In this document: positions 36,314 through 45,445 of the stretch, one piece after another
How positions within the stretch are numbered: the stretch's first letter is position 1
Layout: each line of letters starts with the position of its first letter
From: Nevskia sp.
GTDB lineage: Bacteria; Pseudomonadota; Gammaproteobacteria; Nevskiales; Nevskiaceae
Assembly (NCBI RefSeq): GCF_021732705.1
Contig: NZ_JAKFUM010000006.1
Location: 321,400-385,399 of the forward strand
Reading direction: 5' to 3'
DNA length: 64,000 bases
Made by a program: the position numbers and the translations under genes
The notes under the pieces: generated by a model
The model's input: only the letters and a program-made list of their open reading frames with translations
The model's database searches: none
What the model was told of the DNA's origin: nothing

Positions 36314-38320
36314 TCAGGTCGCCAGCATCGGCAGGGTGAAGCGGAAGCGGGTGCCGGGCTCACCCGGTTCGACCCAGATCCGGCCGTGATGCAGGTCGAC
36401 GATCTTCTTGCAGATGGTCAGGCCGATGCCGTTGCCGGCGTACTTGTCGCGACCATGCAGGCGCTGGAACAGGCCGAACACCTGCTCGGCGTGCTTCGGA
36501 TCGATGCCGATGCCGTTGTCGCGCACGGTGATCAGCCAGTGATCGCCCTGGGGCTCGGCGCCGATCTCGACCAGCGGCGGGTCGTCGGTGCGGAACTTCA
36601 CCGCGTTGCCGATCAGGTTCTGGAACAACTGCACCATCTGCCGTTCGTTGGCCCTGACCATCGGCAGCGGCCCGAGCCGCACCTCGGCCCCGGCTGCCGT
36701 CATCGCGCCGTGGACATTGGCCAGCGCCGTCTGCGCCGCGCGATTCAGATCGATCACGGCACCGGCATTGGCTTCGCGTGACACGCGCGAATACGCGAGC
36801 AGGTCCTCGATCAGGCTTTTCATCCGCTGCACGCCGGAAGTCACGTAGCCGATGTACTCGTCGGCTTCCGGACCGATCTGCCCGGTGTCGCGCTTCGACA
36901 GCAGCTGGGCGAAGCCGGACACGGTGCGCAATGGCTCCTGCAGATCGTGCGAGGCGACATACGCGAACTGCTCCAGTTCCTCGTTCGAGCGCGCCAGTTC
37001 GGCAGCGCGCGACTGCAGTTCGACCTCGTTGCGCTTGCGCGCCGTGATGTCCTCGGCCGCACCGACGACGCCGAACACTTCGCCATCCCGACTCAGCGGC
37101 GCGATGCTGAACGTGATCAGCACCACGGAGCCGTCCTTGCGCCGCAGCGGCACCTCGTAATTGCTCAGCGGCTCGCGGCCTTCGATGGTGTCGGTGAAGC
37201 GCACGAACAGGTGCTGCAGGTGGGTCGAGTCCGAGACCATCGAGGCCCACGGCAGGCCGATCAGTTCCTCGATCGGATAGCCGGTGATGTCGCAGGTGCG
37301 GCGGTTGGCCGTGGTGAAGCAGCCGTTGCGATCCATCGTGTAGATCGCGTTGGTCGCGTTCTCCATGATCTTTTCGCGGAATTCGGTCGCCGCCTTCAGC
37401 GAGACCTCGGCTTCGCGCCGGCGCGCGATCATGCTGTTCAGCTCCGACGCCAGCACGCCGAGTTCGTCACCGGAGCGGACCGCGATGCGCGATACCAGAT
37501 CGCCCTCGGCAACCCGTTGCGTGCCCTGGCGCAGCACTTCGATGCTTTCGCGGAGGTCCAGCGACACCGCCCAGGCGACCAGCAGCGACAGCGCGAGCAA
37601 GGCGCCGGTGGCGATCAGGATCAGGCCCAGCAAGGTCCACTGCACCTGGCGCGCGCCTTCCGCCAGCACGTGCGAGAACGCCTGCTCCAGCGGCGTGACC
37701 CGGGCGTTGATGGTTTCGATCTGCGCGAGAAAGCTGCGCTTGCGGCTGTCGTCGAGCTGCGCGGTGACGCTGGCGACTTCGATCTCGCGGGACACCGCCA
37801 GCAGCTCGGCGACGAGGACGTCGGCGTCGGTCCAGATCTGCACGGCGTTCGCGAGGAAATCGACCGACCGGAAGTTGCGGAACAGGAAGATCAGTTCCGG
37901 GATGTCGGCCGCCTCGGTCTGGCCGGCCATGAAGCCCTGATAGGCAATCGTTTCGTCGAAGTCCGGCTTCAGCATCTCGACCCGTGCCCGCCGATAGCCG
38001 AGCGGAATCGCGATGGCGCGCTGGAACTCGCGCCAGGTCGCCGTCGACGGCTCGTGCAGGTAGCGGGTGATGGCGTAGACGGCATCCTTCTGGCCTTTCG
38101 ACCACAGGCTTTCGGCACTGACATAGCCGCGCACGCCGGACGAGATGACGAAGGCGAGCGCGACGATGGTGACCACGCCGGTGACCGACAGCAGGAACAT
38201 CGCGACCATGCCGCTGAGCTTGCTGTTGATCGACAGATCGCGCAGGCGTCGGATCCAGGGTCGGGCAGAGTCGGTCACGGCGAGCGGCAGGTCGATTGGA
38301 GGCGACAAGCTTAAGCGCAC
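36314..38320 (-). CDS. Hybrid-free PAS sensor histidine kinase (phytochrome-like type)
   Basis: The 668-residue protein has membrane helices at about 36-62 and 227-254 enclosing a helical periplasmic sensor domain, then a HAMP domain (250-302), a PAS domain with PAC motif (316-430), a coiled linker, a HisKA domain with the phospho-acceptor in VASHDLQEPLR (His458) and a HATPase domain with N box LFQNLIGNAVKF and G boxes DNGIGID and GNGIGLTICKKI. HDLQEPL is typical of phytochrome-like and light/redox kinases. No receiver domain or response regulator is adjacent. GTG 38278 is an alternative start. Confidence 0.92.
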   Translation of the reverse strand: MRLSLSPPIDLPLAVTDSARPWIRRLRDLSINSKLSGMVAMFLLSVTGVVTIVALAFVISSGVRGYVSAESLWSKGQKDAVYAITRYLHEPSTATWREFQRAIAIPLGYRRARVEMLKPDFDETIAYQGFMAGQTEAADIPELIFLFRNFRSVDFLANAVQIWTDADVLVAELLAVSREIEVASVTAQLDDSRKRSFLAQIETINARVTPLEQAFSHVLAEGARQVQWTLLGLILIATGALLALSLLVAWAVSLDLRESIEVLRQGTQRVAEGDLVSRIAVRSGDELGVLASELNSMIARRREAEVSLKAATEFREKIMENATNAIYTMDRNGCFTTANRRTCDITGYPIEELIGLPWASMVSDSTHLQHLFVRFTDTIEGREPLSNYEVPLRRKDGSVVLITFSIAPLSRDGEVFGVVGAAEDITARKRNEVELQSRAAELARSNEELEQFAYVASHDLQEPLRTVSGFAQLLSKRDTGQIGPEADEYIGYVTSGVQRMKSLIEDLLAYSRVSREANAGAVIDLNRAAQTALANVHGAMTAAGAEVRLGPLPMVRANERQMVQLFQNLIGNAVKFRTDDPPLVEIGAEPQGDHWLITVRDNGIGIDPKHAEQVFGLFQRLHGRDKYAGNGIGLTICKKIVDLHHGRIWVEPGEPGTRFRFTLPMLAT

Positions 38321-38426
38321 AGCTGGCCGGTGACGCAGGCGACAACCGGGTCCGCGCGCCGGGCGGAGCGATCAGCGGGGACCGGTGGCAGGCCGCGCCG
38401 ACTCGGGGTGCGATGCAGGCAGCCGC

Positions 38427-38444
38427 GTCCCGCCGGTACGGGAC
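38427..38444 (-). terminator. Short hairpin between the cyclase and kinase genes
   Basis: GTCCCG and CGGGAC pair perfectly with a six-base loop, about 17 bases after the cyclase stop on the minus strand. No T-run follows. It may slow transcription into the kinase gene. Confidence 0.3.
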
Positions 38445-38460
38445 GGCGGCGCGCGCGACT

Positions 38461-39633
38461 TCAGGCGAGTTCCGATGCGATCAGGCGTGCTCGGCCGGCG
38501 CGCTTGGCGGCGTACAGCGCGCTGTCGGCCCGCTTGATCAGGTCGGCTGTCAGCGTGTCGGGACTTTCCTGCGGTGATGGCGCCACGATCTGGGCAAAGC
38601 CGCCCGATGCCGTCACCACCGAATCGCCGGCCGGGGAACTGACGATCGCCAGATCCTCGATGCCGCGCCGCAGCTGTTCGGCCAGACGCAGCGCATCGCC
38701 GGGGTTGGCATCGAACCAGACCGCGGCAAACTCCTCGCCGCCGAGGCGGGCAGCGAAGTCCTGCGGCCGGCGCACCGAGGTCGCCAGCCAATCGCCGACG
38801 ATGCGCAGGCACTGATCGCCGGTCGGATGGCCGAAGTGGTCGTTGTAGGCCTTGAAGGCGTCGATATCGAGGATCAGCAGCGCCACGTTGCGCTTCTGGC
38901 GCACGCCTTCGCGAACCAGCTTGCGCAGTTCCAGATCGAAGTGCCGGCGATTCGGCAGGCCGGTCAGGCTGTCGCGCGTCGCCTGCAGTTCCAGCAGGCG
39001 GCCGCGATACCAGCTCTGACGAGCGGAATGTTCGAGCAGGTACGACGACACCGACGCGATCGAGAACAGCATCCAGGTCGAAATGATGTCGTAGATCGCG
39101 TCGCGGCCGATGGTGTCGATCGCCACCGCAGACGTCACCGTCATCGTCAGCGTCGCCCATGGCAGTGCGACCCAGAAACGGATGCGGCCCATGATCAGCA
39201 TCGCCGCAATGGTGATCGCGGCGAAGTCGTGCGGCACGTTGAAGCCGTAGCTGCGGCCGATGATGTGCTGCGCCATCAGGCCGCAGGCGGTGATCAGCGA
39301 GCAGCCGAGCGTGGCCGGCACCGACCAGCGCCGAAGGCCCGCTCGCAGCGTGATGAACAGGGCCAGGGCGATCGCCGGGATCTGCACGCCGAACTGCAGC
39401 AGCCGCGAGATCTTCCGGAACGCATCCGGTGCCTGCAGGAGCCAGCCGTCGTACAGCGGCGTCAGCGCGATCAGGGTCATGCCGAGGATCAGCACGGTCA
39501 CCCGTGCGGTCATCGTGCTGTCCTCGTAATGCCGTCGGAACTGCATTTCGAGCGTGCCATCGAAGCGCAGGCGGGCGAGCTGACGACGCTGGTCGCTGTC
39601 GGTAACCGCGGCCGAGCGCGAATCGCGCTTCAT
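38461..39633 (-). CDS. Membrane diguanylate cyclase (GGDEF)
   Basis: ATG 39633 is chosen because AGGAG lies just upstream; it gives 390 residues. Five to six hydrophobic helices occupy about residues 45-200 as a membrane sensor. A GGDEF domain follows with RDSLTGLPNRRHF, ILDIDAFKAYNDHFGHPTGD and the active-site GGEEF (298-302). An RxxD inhibitory site (RPQD, 289-292) stands at the standard distance, so product inhibition is expected. It makes the second messenger c-di-GMP. It lies upstream of the PAS kinase on the same strand, 140 bases apart. Confidence 0.94.
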   Translation of the reverse strand: MKRDSRSAAVTDSDQRRQLARLRFDGTLEMQFRRHYEDSTMTARVTVLILGMTLIALTPLYDGWLLQAPDAFRKISRLLQFGVQIPAIALALFITLRAGLRRWSVPATLGCSLITACGLMAQHIIGRSYGFNVPHDFAAITIAAMLIMGRIRFWVALPWATLTMTVTSAVAIDTIGRDAIYDIISTWMLFSIASVSSYLLEHSARQSWYRGRLLELQATRDSLTGLPNRRHFDLELRKLVREGVRQKRNVALLILDIDAFKAYNDHFGHPTGDQCLRIVGDWLATSVRRPQDFAARLGGEEFAAVWFDANPGDALRLAEQLRRGIEDLAIVSSPAGDSVVTASGGFAQIVAPSPQESPDTLTADLIKRADSALYAAKRAGRARLIASELA

Positions 39634-40089
39634 GTCGGGCTCCTGCGCAGGGCTGGTATCGAACTTCGGCACGTCATCGGAACAGGTGTCGGCGGCATCA
39701 GGACCCGGGTCCCGGCGCGCCGAAAAGCTCCGGTGCCGGCGAGCGTCAGGACTTCATCACGGGTGCACATGCTCGGTGTCAGTCGGGTCCGTCCTGACCT
39801 CGAAATCATAAACCGATGAGGAGGGTCCCGCGGGTCGATAGGGATGTTTGACGATTGCACCGTGTGCGCCACCGCTCATCGGTATCGGCGGAAGATCGGA
39901 GGCTCGCGTCGCTCGTGCCGCCGGCTCGGGTTCCGCTGCAGCGAACGCAGGCGACGCGCGCGCACGGTCGGAATTTTCGGGTGGCCTGTCCTAATTGATG
40001 ATGGCGGGGCCGCAAACCGTCCGTTAGTCTCTCCGGGACTGCGCTGCAGGACGGCAGCGTGACGGTCACCAGACAAAGGGAGAAGCGAC
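39634..40089. promoter_or_regulatory. Long intergenic region before the exported-protein gene
   Basis: No convincing gene is seen in these 456 bases. Two adjacent perfect palindromes, GGACCCGGGTCC (39701-39712) and CGGCGCGCCG (39713-39722), lie about 70 bases upstream of the cyclase start. The segment must hold promoters for both flanking genes. AGGGAG about ten bases before ATG 40090 is a good ribosome binding site. Confidence 0.4.
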
Positions 40090-41397
40090 ATGCGCATCAG
40101 CAGATTCATCACGACCTTCGGACTGACGGCCGGGCTTGGCCTTTCGGTCGTGTCGACGCCGGCCACGGCGCAGTTCCTGCCGGGCCTGCCGACGATTCCC
40201 GGCACTGGCGTCCGCTACGGCTGCGACTGGGGCGTGGTCAACGACGTCAATACCAACAACACTGGTTTCCTCGACACCACCGCGACCTACGCCACCGCCG
40301 TGCTGCCGGTCAATCCGGGCAACGGCGCCGTGATCACGATCACCGGCACCTATCCGCGCGTTCGCTACTTCTCGTTCCAGCTGTACAGCGGCTTCCGGCC
40401 CGGCAACTTCGTCGATACCGCGCCGGATTCCGAGATCATCCCGATCGGCGGCGTCGCGCCGGGCTCGAATCCGGCCGCGCTGCCGCCGAACAACAACTAC
40501 ACCAACCGGTATCAGGTCACGATCCGCTTCGAGGATGCGCCGGTGCCGCCGGCCGTACGCGCGCCGAACACGATCTACGCGGGCACCGGTGGCAGCGCCG
40601 GCGCCGTCACCAAGCAGCTGACCTATCGCACGTACCTCCCGAATGTCGGTTCGGACGGTCTCGGCGGCCAGCCGCTGCCGACCCTGCGCTATGTCGGGCC
40701 GGACGGCCAGTTCGATCTCGCCGACGCGCCGGACCAGCGCGGCTGCCAGCTCAGCACCAACCTGACCAACGCGCTGGTGCTGTTCCCGGTGGCCGGCGTC
40801 GGGCAGGGTCAGTCGAATGTCGCGTTCCGTCCGATCAGCGGCCGCGGCGCCGGCGTGTTCTATCCGAACGGCGACAGCGATTACCTGCGCGCGCAGACCG
40901 GCTCGATCTACGCGCCGCTGATCGTGATCCGCGCGCGGCTGCCGACCACGCCGCATCTGCCGCTGGCCAATCCGGACGTTCGCTACTACTCGCTGTGCCA
41001 GAACCAGCTGAACAACTCGCGCAACGTCGGCTGCATTGCCGATCGCGAGTTCACGCTGCAGAACGACGGCACGTTCACCGCGGTGATTTCGTCCGAAGCG
41101 AACCGGCCGGTGCTCGCGTATCCGCAGTTCGGCTACAACTGGCTGCCGTTCGGGCCGGCGCCGTTCGGTCTGACCGTGCTGCGCCAGATCCTGTCGAGGC
41201 CGACGTTCGAGGGCAATTTCCAGAACGCCGTCGACAACCCGGACGCGCCGCTGACCGAGACGCTCGGCAGCTTCGCGCCGGACATCACCTATTGCGATCG
41301 CGCCACGTTCACCGCGTTCGCGCCAAGCGGTGGTGCGGCACTGATCGCCGCCTGCCGCGCGAACTTCCGGCCGATCGGCGGGCTGCTCGGCAACTGA
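40090..41397 (+). CDS. Exported protein of unknown function
   Basis: The 435-residue product has a clear signal peptide (MRISRFITTFGLTAGL to PATA, cleavage near residue 27) and is otherwise soluble. Repeated strand-like segments such as AVITITGTYPRVRYFSFQLY and RYQVTIRFED suggest a beta-sandwich. Six cysteines could form disulphides. I recall similar exported actinobacterial proteins with a YPRARYMSF-type segment but cannot name the family. It has its own good ribosome binding site and a strong terminator, so it is a single-gene unit. Confidence 0.75.
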   Translation: MRISRFITTFGLTAGLGLSVVSTPATAQFLPGLPTIPGTGVRYGCDWGVVNDVNTNNTGFLDTTATYATAVLPVNPGNGAVITITGTYPRVRYFSFQLYSGFRPGNFVDTAPDSEIIPIGGVAPGSNPAALPPNNNYTNRYQVTIRFEDAPVPPAVRAPNTIYAGTGGSAGAVTKQLTYRTYLPNVGSDGLGGQPLPTLRYVGPDGQFDLADAPDQRGCQLSTNLTNALVLFPVAGVGQGQSNVAFRPISGRGAGVFYPNGDSDYLRAQTGSIYAPLIVIRARLPTTPHLPLANPDVRYYSLCQNQLNNSRNVGCIADREFTLQNDGTFTAVISSEANRPVLAYPQFGYNWLPFGPAPFGLTVLRQILSRPTFEGNFQNAVDNPDAPLTETLGSFAPDITYCDRATFTAFAPSGGAALIAACRANFRPIGGLLGN

Positions 41398-41420
41398 GTC
41401 TAGGCACCGGGATGCAAGCG

Positions 41421-41453
41421 AAGCCGCCGGAACCGATCAGGTTCCGGCGGCTT
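41421..41453. terminator. Strong hairpin terminator, probably bidirectional
   Basis: AAGCCGCCGGAACC (41421-41434) pairs with GGTTCCGGCGGCTT (41440-41453) in a perfect 14-bp stem around a five-base loop; a short CTTTCT follows on the plus strand. It lies between the ends of two convergent genes and can serve both. Confidence 0.75.
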
Positions 41454-41491
41454 TCTGCCGTCTGGCCGTCGATGCGGCCGCGTCGGCCGGT

Positions 41492-42106
41492 TCAGCGGAC
41501 GCCGGCGTCCTGCATCGGCTTCGACAGCCGTTCCGGGTGCTTGGCACGACTGAATTCCCGGTAGAACGCCAGCAACTGGGCGAAGTCGCTGTCGTACTGG
41601 CCGCTCGGAAACATCGGCGGGCCGAAGGTGATGCGCTTGCCGACGAAATCGATCGCCGCCGGCAACACCGGCACGCCGGCGCCCTCGGCAATCCGGTAGT
41701 AGCCGCGCTTCCAGTCCGTCGCACCGGTGCGCGTGCCTTCCGGCGCGATCAGCAGCACGAACTGCGGACGCGTGGCGAAGGCGTCGATGCTCTGCTCGAC
41801 CACCCCTTTCGCGCTCTTGCGATCGATCGGAATCGCGCCAAGCGCACGCAGCAGGCTGCCCAGCGGCCCCTTGAACGCGCTGTCCTTGATCATCGTCGAG
41901 GCCCGGATGCCCAGCGCCATCAGGGTGGCGAGCGCGAAGAACCCGTCCCAGTTGGTCGTGTGCGGCGCGCCGATCATCACCATCTTCGGCAGGTCCGGAA
42001 TCTCGCCTTCGAGCTTCCAGCCCATCAGCCGAAGGACACCGGCCGCAAAGCCGCGCGAAAGGGCGCTGCCGCGCCGTGGCAGCTGCCCGCCAATGGCGGG
42101 CGTCAT
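41492..42106 (-). CDS. 1-acylglycerol-3-phosphate acyltransferase-like protein
   Basis: The 204-residue product has the acyltransferase motifs HTTNWD (HX4D catalytic site, near residue 49), GAIPIDRK and APEGTRT, in the order found in PlsC-like enzymes that move acyl chains onto lysophospholipids or related acceptors. It is shorter than classical PlsC and lacks a clear N-terminal membrane helix, as in small cytosolic-facing members. An internal ATG at residue 28 is an alternative start. It follows the lipase gene by 47 bases on the same strand. Confidence 0.87.
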   Translation of the reverse strand: MTPAIGGQLPRRGSALSRGFAAGVLRLMGWKLEGEIPDLPKMVMIGAPHTTNWDGFFALATLMALGIRASTMIKDSAFKGPLGSLLRALGAIPIDRKSAKGVVEQSIDAFATRPQFVLLIAPEGTRTGATDWKRGYYRIAEGAGVPVLPAAIDFVGKRITFGPPMFPSGQYDSDFAQLLAFYREFSRAKHPERLSKPMQDAGVR

Positions 42107-42153
42107 GAGTCAGTCATCGGTGTCGAAGCGTTGGCGGCCGGACAAAAGCCAGT

Positions 42154-43083
42154 TCAGGCGAAGATCTTCTTCAGCCAGGCGGTGCTCTGGTCCATGGCCT
42201 GACGGCCGAGCTCGAGGGTGGTGAACAGCGTGTAGAACGCGTGGATCGCGCCGTCGTAGCGCTTGAACTCGACCGGCACGCCGGCCTTGCTCAGCGCAGC
42301 CGCGTAGGCTTCGCCCTCGTCGCGCAGCGGGTCGAATTCGGCGGTGATCAGGAACGCGGGCGGCAGGCCAGCCAGCGACGGCGCATGCAGCGGCAGCAGG
42401 TGCGGGCTCGACAGTGCCGCCGGGTCCTTGACGTAATGGCCGACGAACCACTGCATGTCGGCGCGGGTCAGCAGATAGCCCTCGGCATTGACCCGCATCG
42501 ACTCGGTGTCGGCAGCATCGGTCACCGGATAGATCAGCAGCTGGCCGCGCAGCTTCGGCCCGCCTTCGTCGCGCAGGCGCAGCGCCGTGACGGCAGCCAG
42601 GTTGCCGCCGGCACTGTCGCCGCCGACGACGATCCGGTTCGAGTCGCCGTGGAATTCGGCGGCATGGGCTGCGGCCCAGCGGGTGGCGGCGAGGCAGTCA
42701 TCCGGGGCCGCCGGGAACGGGTGCTCCGGGGCCAGCCGGTAGTCGACGGCGACGACGATGGCATCGGCTCCGGCGCAGATCTCGCGGCAGGTCGAGTCGT
42801 AGATTTCGAGATCGCCGATGACGAAGCCGCCGCCGTGGAAGTGCATCACGATCGGGAACGGACCCTGACCGACCGGGGTGTAGATGCGGATCGGCAGTTC
42901 GCCGGCCGGGCCGGGGATGCGCAAATCGCGCGTGCCGGCGATGGTCGCCGTGCTCGGCGGCAACATCGCGATCAGGCTCGAAAAGGCCTTGCGCGAATCC
43001 GCCACGGGAAGTTGGTGGAACGCGGGCGCCTTGGCGGCGACCAGCATGTCGAGAAAGCCTTTGACCTGGGCATGAAGCGGCAT
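42154..43083 (-). CDS. Hormone-sensitive-lipase-family esterase
   Basis: ATG 43083 has an AGGAG ribosome binding site and gives 309 residues. The oxyanion motif HFHGGGFVIGD, the nucleophile GGDSAGGN, DPLRDEGEAYA (acid) and DGAIHAFYT (histidine) define the HSL (family IV) group of alpha/beta hydrolases that cleave short- to medium-chain esters. There is no signal peptide, so it is cytoplasmic. It may be cotranscribed with the acyltransferase downstream. Confidence 0.94.
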   Translation of the reverse strand: MPLHAQVKGFLDMLVAAKAPAFHQLPVADSRKAFSSLIAMLPPSTATIAGTRDLRIPGPAGELPIRIYTPVGQGPFPIVMHFHGGGFVIGDLEIYDSTCREICAGADAIVVAVDYRLAPEHPFPAAPDDCLAATRWAAAHAAEFHGDSNRIVVGGDSAGGNLAAVTALRLRDEGGPKLRGQLLIYPVTDAADTESMRVNAEGYLLTRADMQWFVGHYVKDPAALSSPHLLPLHAPSLAGLPPAFLITAEFDPLRDEGEAYAAALSKAGVPVEFKRYDGAIHAFYTLFTTLELGRQAMDQSTAWLKKIFA

Positions 43084-43209
43084 CGTGATCTCCTCGGAAT
43101 CGGTTTTATCGTTCTGGGTGGACTGCGCGCACGGCACGCCGCCCAAGGGTAACGCGACGCGCGTTTCAGGTCAGCGTCGGGCGTGCGATTCCGCTGTCGC
43201 CGGTGCCGT

Positions 43210-43392
43210 TCACGTGGACGAAGGCGGGGGCGTCGACCGCTCGGCGGCCGCCTGCCGGATCGCTGCCACTTCTTCCCACCAGCGCTGCAGTTCCTGTTCG
43301 TGCAGCTCGAAGATGCACGGCGAGCAGCCGCTGCCGCAGCAATCCGACGGCAGTGGCGCTTCGGGGCGGGGCGGCAGGGCGGGCGAGGTCAT
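43210..43392 (-). CDS. Small cysteine-rich oxidoreductase-like protein
   Basis: ATG 43392 gives only 60 residues: a Pro-rich start, then PLPSDCCGSGCSPCIFELHE, closely following the 'oxidoreductase-like, N-terminal' domain (PPxPxDCCxSGCxxCVxDxY). The four clustered cysteines suggest metal or Fe-S binding, but the function is unknown. It lies alone in a 423-base gap, between the divergent esterase and reductase genes, and is easily missed because a long antisense shadow frame runs into it. Confidence 0.75.
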   Translation of the reverse strand: MTSPALPPRPEAPLPSDCCGSGCSPCIFELHEQELQRWWEEVAAIRQAAAERSTPPPSST

Positions 43393-43506
43393 CGGCAGGC
43401 GTGCGGGAACCGTGGTGGCGGCGCGCATCGTAGCGCTCGCGACCTGACGATGTCCCCCGCCTTTCCGGTTACCCTTGCGCACTTTTATCGATGCAGGAGT
43501 CGCCCC

Positions 43507-44739
43507 ATGGCGCAGCAGGCCCATCATTTCGTCGTCTTCGGTGCCACGAGCTTCGTCGGCCAGATCCTCACGCGCTATCTGTTCGAGCGCCACGGCGCGG
43601 GCGGCAAGGTCAGATGGGCGCTGGCCGGACGCTCGAAGGACAAGCTCGAAGCGCTGCGCCACTCGCTCGGCGACGGTGCCGAGGCGCTGCCGCTGCTGAT
43701 CGTCGATGCCGCCGATGAATCGGCCCTGCACGCGCTGTGCATCAGCACGCGCGTCGTGGTGTCGACGGTCGGGCCGTATGCGTTGTACGGCTCGCCGCTG
43801 GTCAAGGTCTGCGCCGAGACCGGCACCGACTATTGCGATCTGACCGGCGAAGTGCAGTGGATCCGCCGCATGATCACCGCGCACGAAGCCACGGCCAAGC
43901 GCAGCGGCGCCCGCATCGTCCACTGCTGCGGCTTCGACTCGATTCCGTCCGATCTCGGCGTGCACTTCCTGCAGCGCGAGATCAAGGCGCGCCATCAGGC
44001 GCCGGCGCAGCGGGTGAAGCTGCGGATCAAGGCGATGCGCGGCGGCTTCTCCGGCGGCACCGTCGCCAGCCTGATGAACGTGCTGCGCGAAGTCACCAAG
44101 GATCCGGGCCTGCGCAAGGTACTGGGCGATCCGTACGCGGTGGCCCCGCCGACGACGGCGCAGCGGCCACGGCAGCCGGACGTCAACTTCGCCCAGTTCG
44201 ACGACGACTGCCGCGGCTGGATCGCGCCGTTCGTGATGGCGGCCATCAACACCCGCATCGTCCATCGCTCGAATGGCCTGTCGAACCACGCCTACGGCAC
44301 CGATTTCACCTACGACGAAGCGATGATGGCGGGCGCCGGTGTCGCCGGTCGCGCCACCGCCACCGGCATCGCCTTGGGCCTCGGCGGCTTCATGGTGGCC
44401 GGTGCCGTGGCGCCGACCCGCTGGCTGCTCGAGCGCTTCGTCGTGCCGAAGCCGGGCGAGGGCCCGAGCCCCGGCGACCAGCAGCGCGGCTTCTTCGACA
44501 TGCGCTTCTTCGGCAAGACCGCGAACGGCAAGACCTTGCGGACCAAGGTCACCGGTGACCGCGACCCGGGCTACGGCTCGACCGCCAAGATGCTCGGCGA
44601 AGCTGTCGTCTGCCTCGCGTTCGATGTGCCGAAGGACGAGGTCAAGGGCGGCTTCTGGACGCCGGCGACGGCCTTGGGCGATCGCCTGATCGAGCGTCTG
44701 ACGACCCACGCCGGCCTGACCTTCACCGTGCAGGATTGA
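43507..44739 (+). CDS. Saccharopine dehydrogenase-like (trans-acting enoyl reductase-type) protein
   Basis: ATG 43507 with GCAGGAG upstream gives 410 residues. The Rossmann start FVVFGATSFVGQILTRYL, the VVSTVGPYALYGSPLVKVC strand-turn and YCDLTGEVQWI are hallmarks of the saccharopine dehydrogenase NADP-binding family, whose best-studied lipid member is the trans-acting enoyl reductase of Mycobacterium. GFDSIPSDLGV is also conserved. The substrate is unknown; a role in lipid modification is inferred. The oxygenase-like gene follows after four bases. Confidence 0.9.
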   Translation: MAQQAHHFVVFGATSFVGQILTRYLFERHGAGGKVRWALAGRSKDKLEALRHSLGDGAEALPLLIVDAADESALHALCISTRVVVSTVGPYALYGSPLVKVCAETGTDYCDLTGEVQWIRRMITAHEATAKRSGARIVHCCGFDSIPSDLGVHFLQREIKARHQAPAQRVKLRIKAMRGGFSGGTVASLMNVLREVTKDPGLRKVLGDPYAVAPPTTAQRPRQPDVNFAQFDDDCRGWIAPFVMAAINTRIVHRSNGLSNHAYGTDFTYDEAMMAGAGVAGRATATGIALGLGGFMVAGAVAPTRWLLERFVVPKPGEGPSPGDQQRGFFDMRFFGKTANGKTLRTKVTGDRDPGYGSTAKMLGEAVVCLAFDVPKDEVKGGFWTPATALGDRLIERLTTHAGLTFTVQD

Positions 44740-44743
44740 GGCC

Positions 44744-45412
44744 GTGGCGGTGCAGTTGTCAGCACCGTTCGCGGTGCCGTTCGGATTTTCCGAGATGCCG
44801 GACGCGCCATCGCTGAATGCCGAACTGCGAACGCTGTTCCTCGCGCGCGAGGCCGCAGGCAGCACGTACGCCAACGCGCAGCCGACGATGAAGATCAATC
44901 CGTCGCTGTTCGAAAGCCGCTTCGATCTGTTCCGCTGGCCGGACCCGTGCATCCGGCGTCTGCGCGAGTTCTGCTGGTCGCAGCTGCACGAGATGATCGG
45001 TCACACCACGGCGCTCGATGCCGCGGCGATGCAGGCTCTGGTCGGGCATGCCGACGCCTGGTTCCATATCACCCGACGTGGCGGCTGGTTTGCCCAGCAC
45101 AATCACCCGATGGCCTCATGGTCCGGCGTCTACTGCGTCGACGCCGGGCGCGATGACGGCAGCCGGCGCGACAGCGGCCTGCTCAGCTTCACCTCGCCGA
45201 CCGTTGCCGCCAGCATGTATGTCGACGCCGCGAACAAGGCGCTGCGGATCCCGTTCAGCCATGACTCGCGCGAATTCCGGCTGCAGCCAGGTCAGCTGGT
45301 ACTGTTTCCGTCGTGGCTGGTGCACCAGGTGACGCCGTTTGCCGGCGACGGCGAGCGGATCACGGTGGCGTTCAACGCCTGGTTCACCGTGCGCGACGGC
45401 AGCGCTCGCTGA
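44744..45412 (+). CDS. Putative 2OG-Fe(II) oxygenase-like protein
   Basis: GTG 44744, four bases after the preceding stop, gives 222 residues. A jelly-roll-like C-terminal half has WFHITRRGGWFAQHNHPMASWSGVY, a second histidine in WLVHQVTPF, and RITVAFNAWF after it. This matches the TIGR02466-type putative 2OG-Fe(II) oxygenases: His-x-Asn in place of the usual HxD, then a distal His and Arg. The reaction is unknown. It is cotranscribed with the reductase-like gene. Confidence 0.78.
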   Translation: MAVQLSAPFAVPFGFSEMPDAPSLNAELRTLFLAREAAGSTYANAQPTMKINPSLFESRFDLFRWPDPCIRRLREFCWSQLHEMIGHTTALDAAAMQALVGHADAWFHITRRGGWFAQHNHPMASWSGVYCVDAGRDDGSRRDSGLLSFTSPTVAASMYVDAANKALRIPFSHDSREFRLQPGQLVLFPSWLVHQVTPFAGDGERITVAFNAWFTVRDGSAR

Positions 45413-45445
45413 GCGGTCGACGTTGCGCGAATGGGGCGCGACGAA

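Noticed and set aside
39844..40062. 72-codon open frame upstream of the exported protein
   Set aside because: It has no ribosome binding site, an Arg/Cys-rich product and no resemblance to a protein family.
43393..44952. Most of a 580-codon minus-strand frame
   Set aside because: It is antisense to the reductase-like gene. Only its last 60 codons are a real gene, which was annotated alone.
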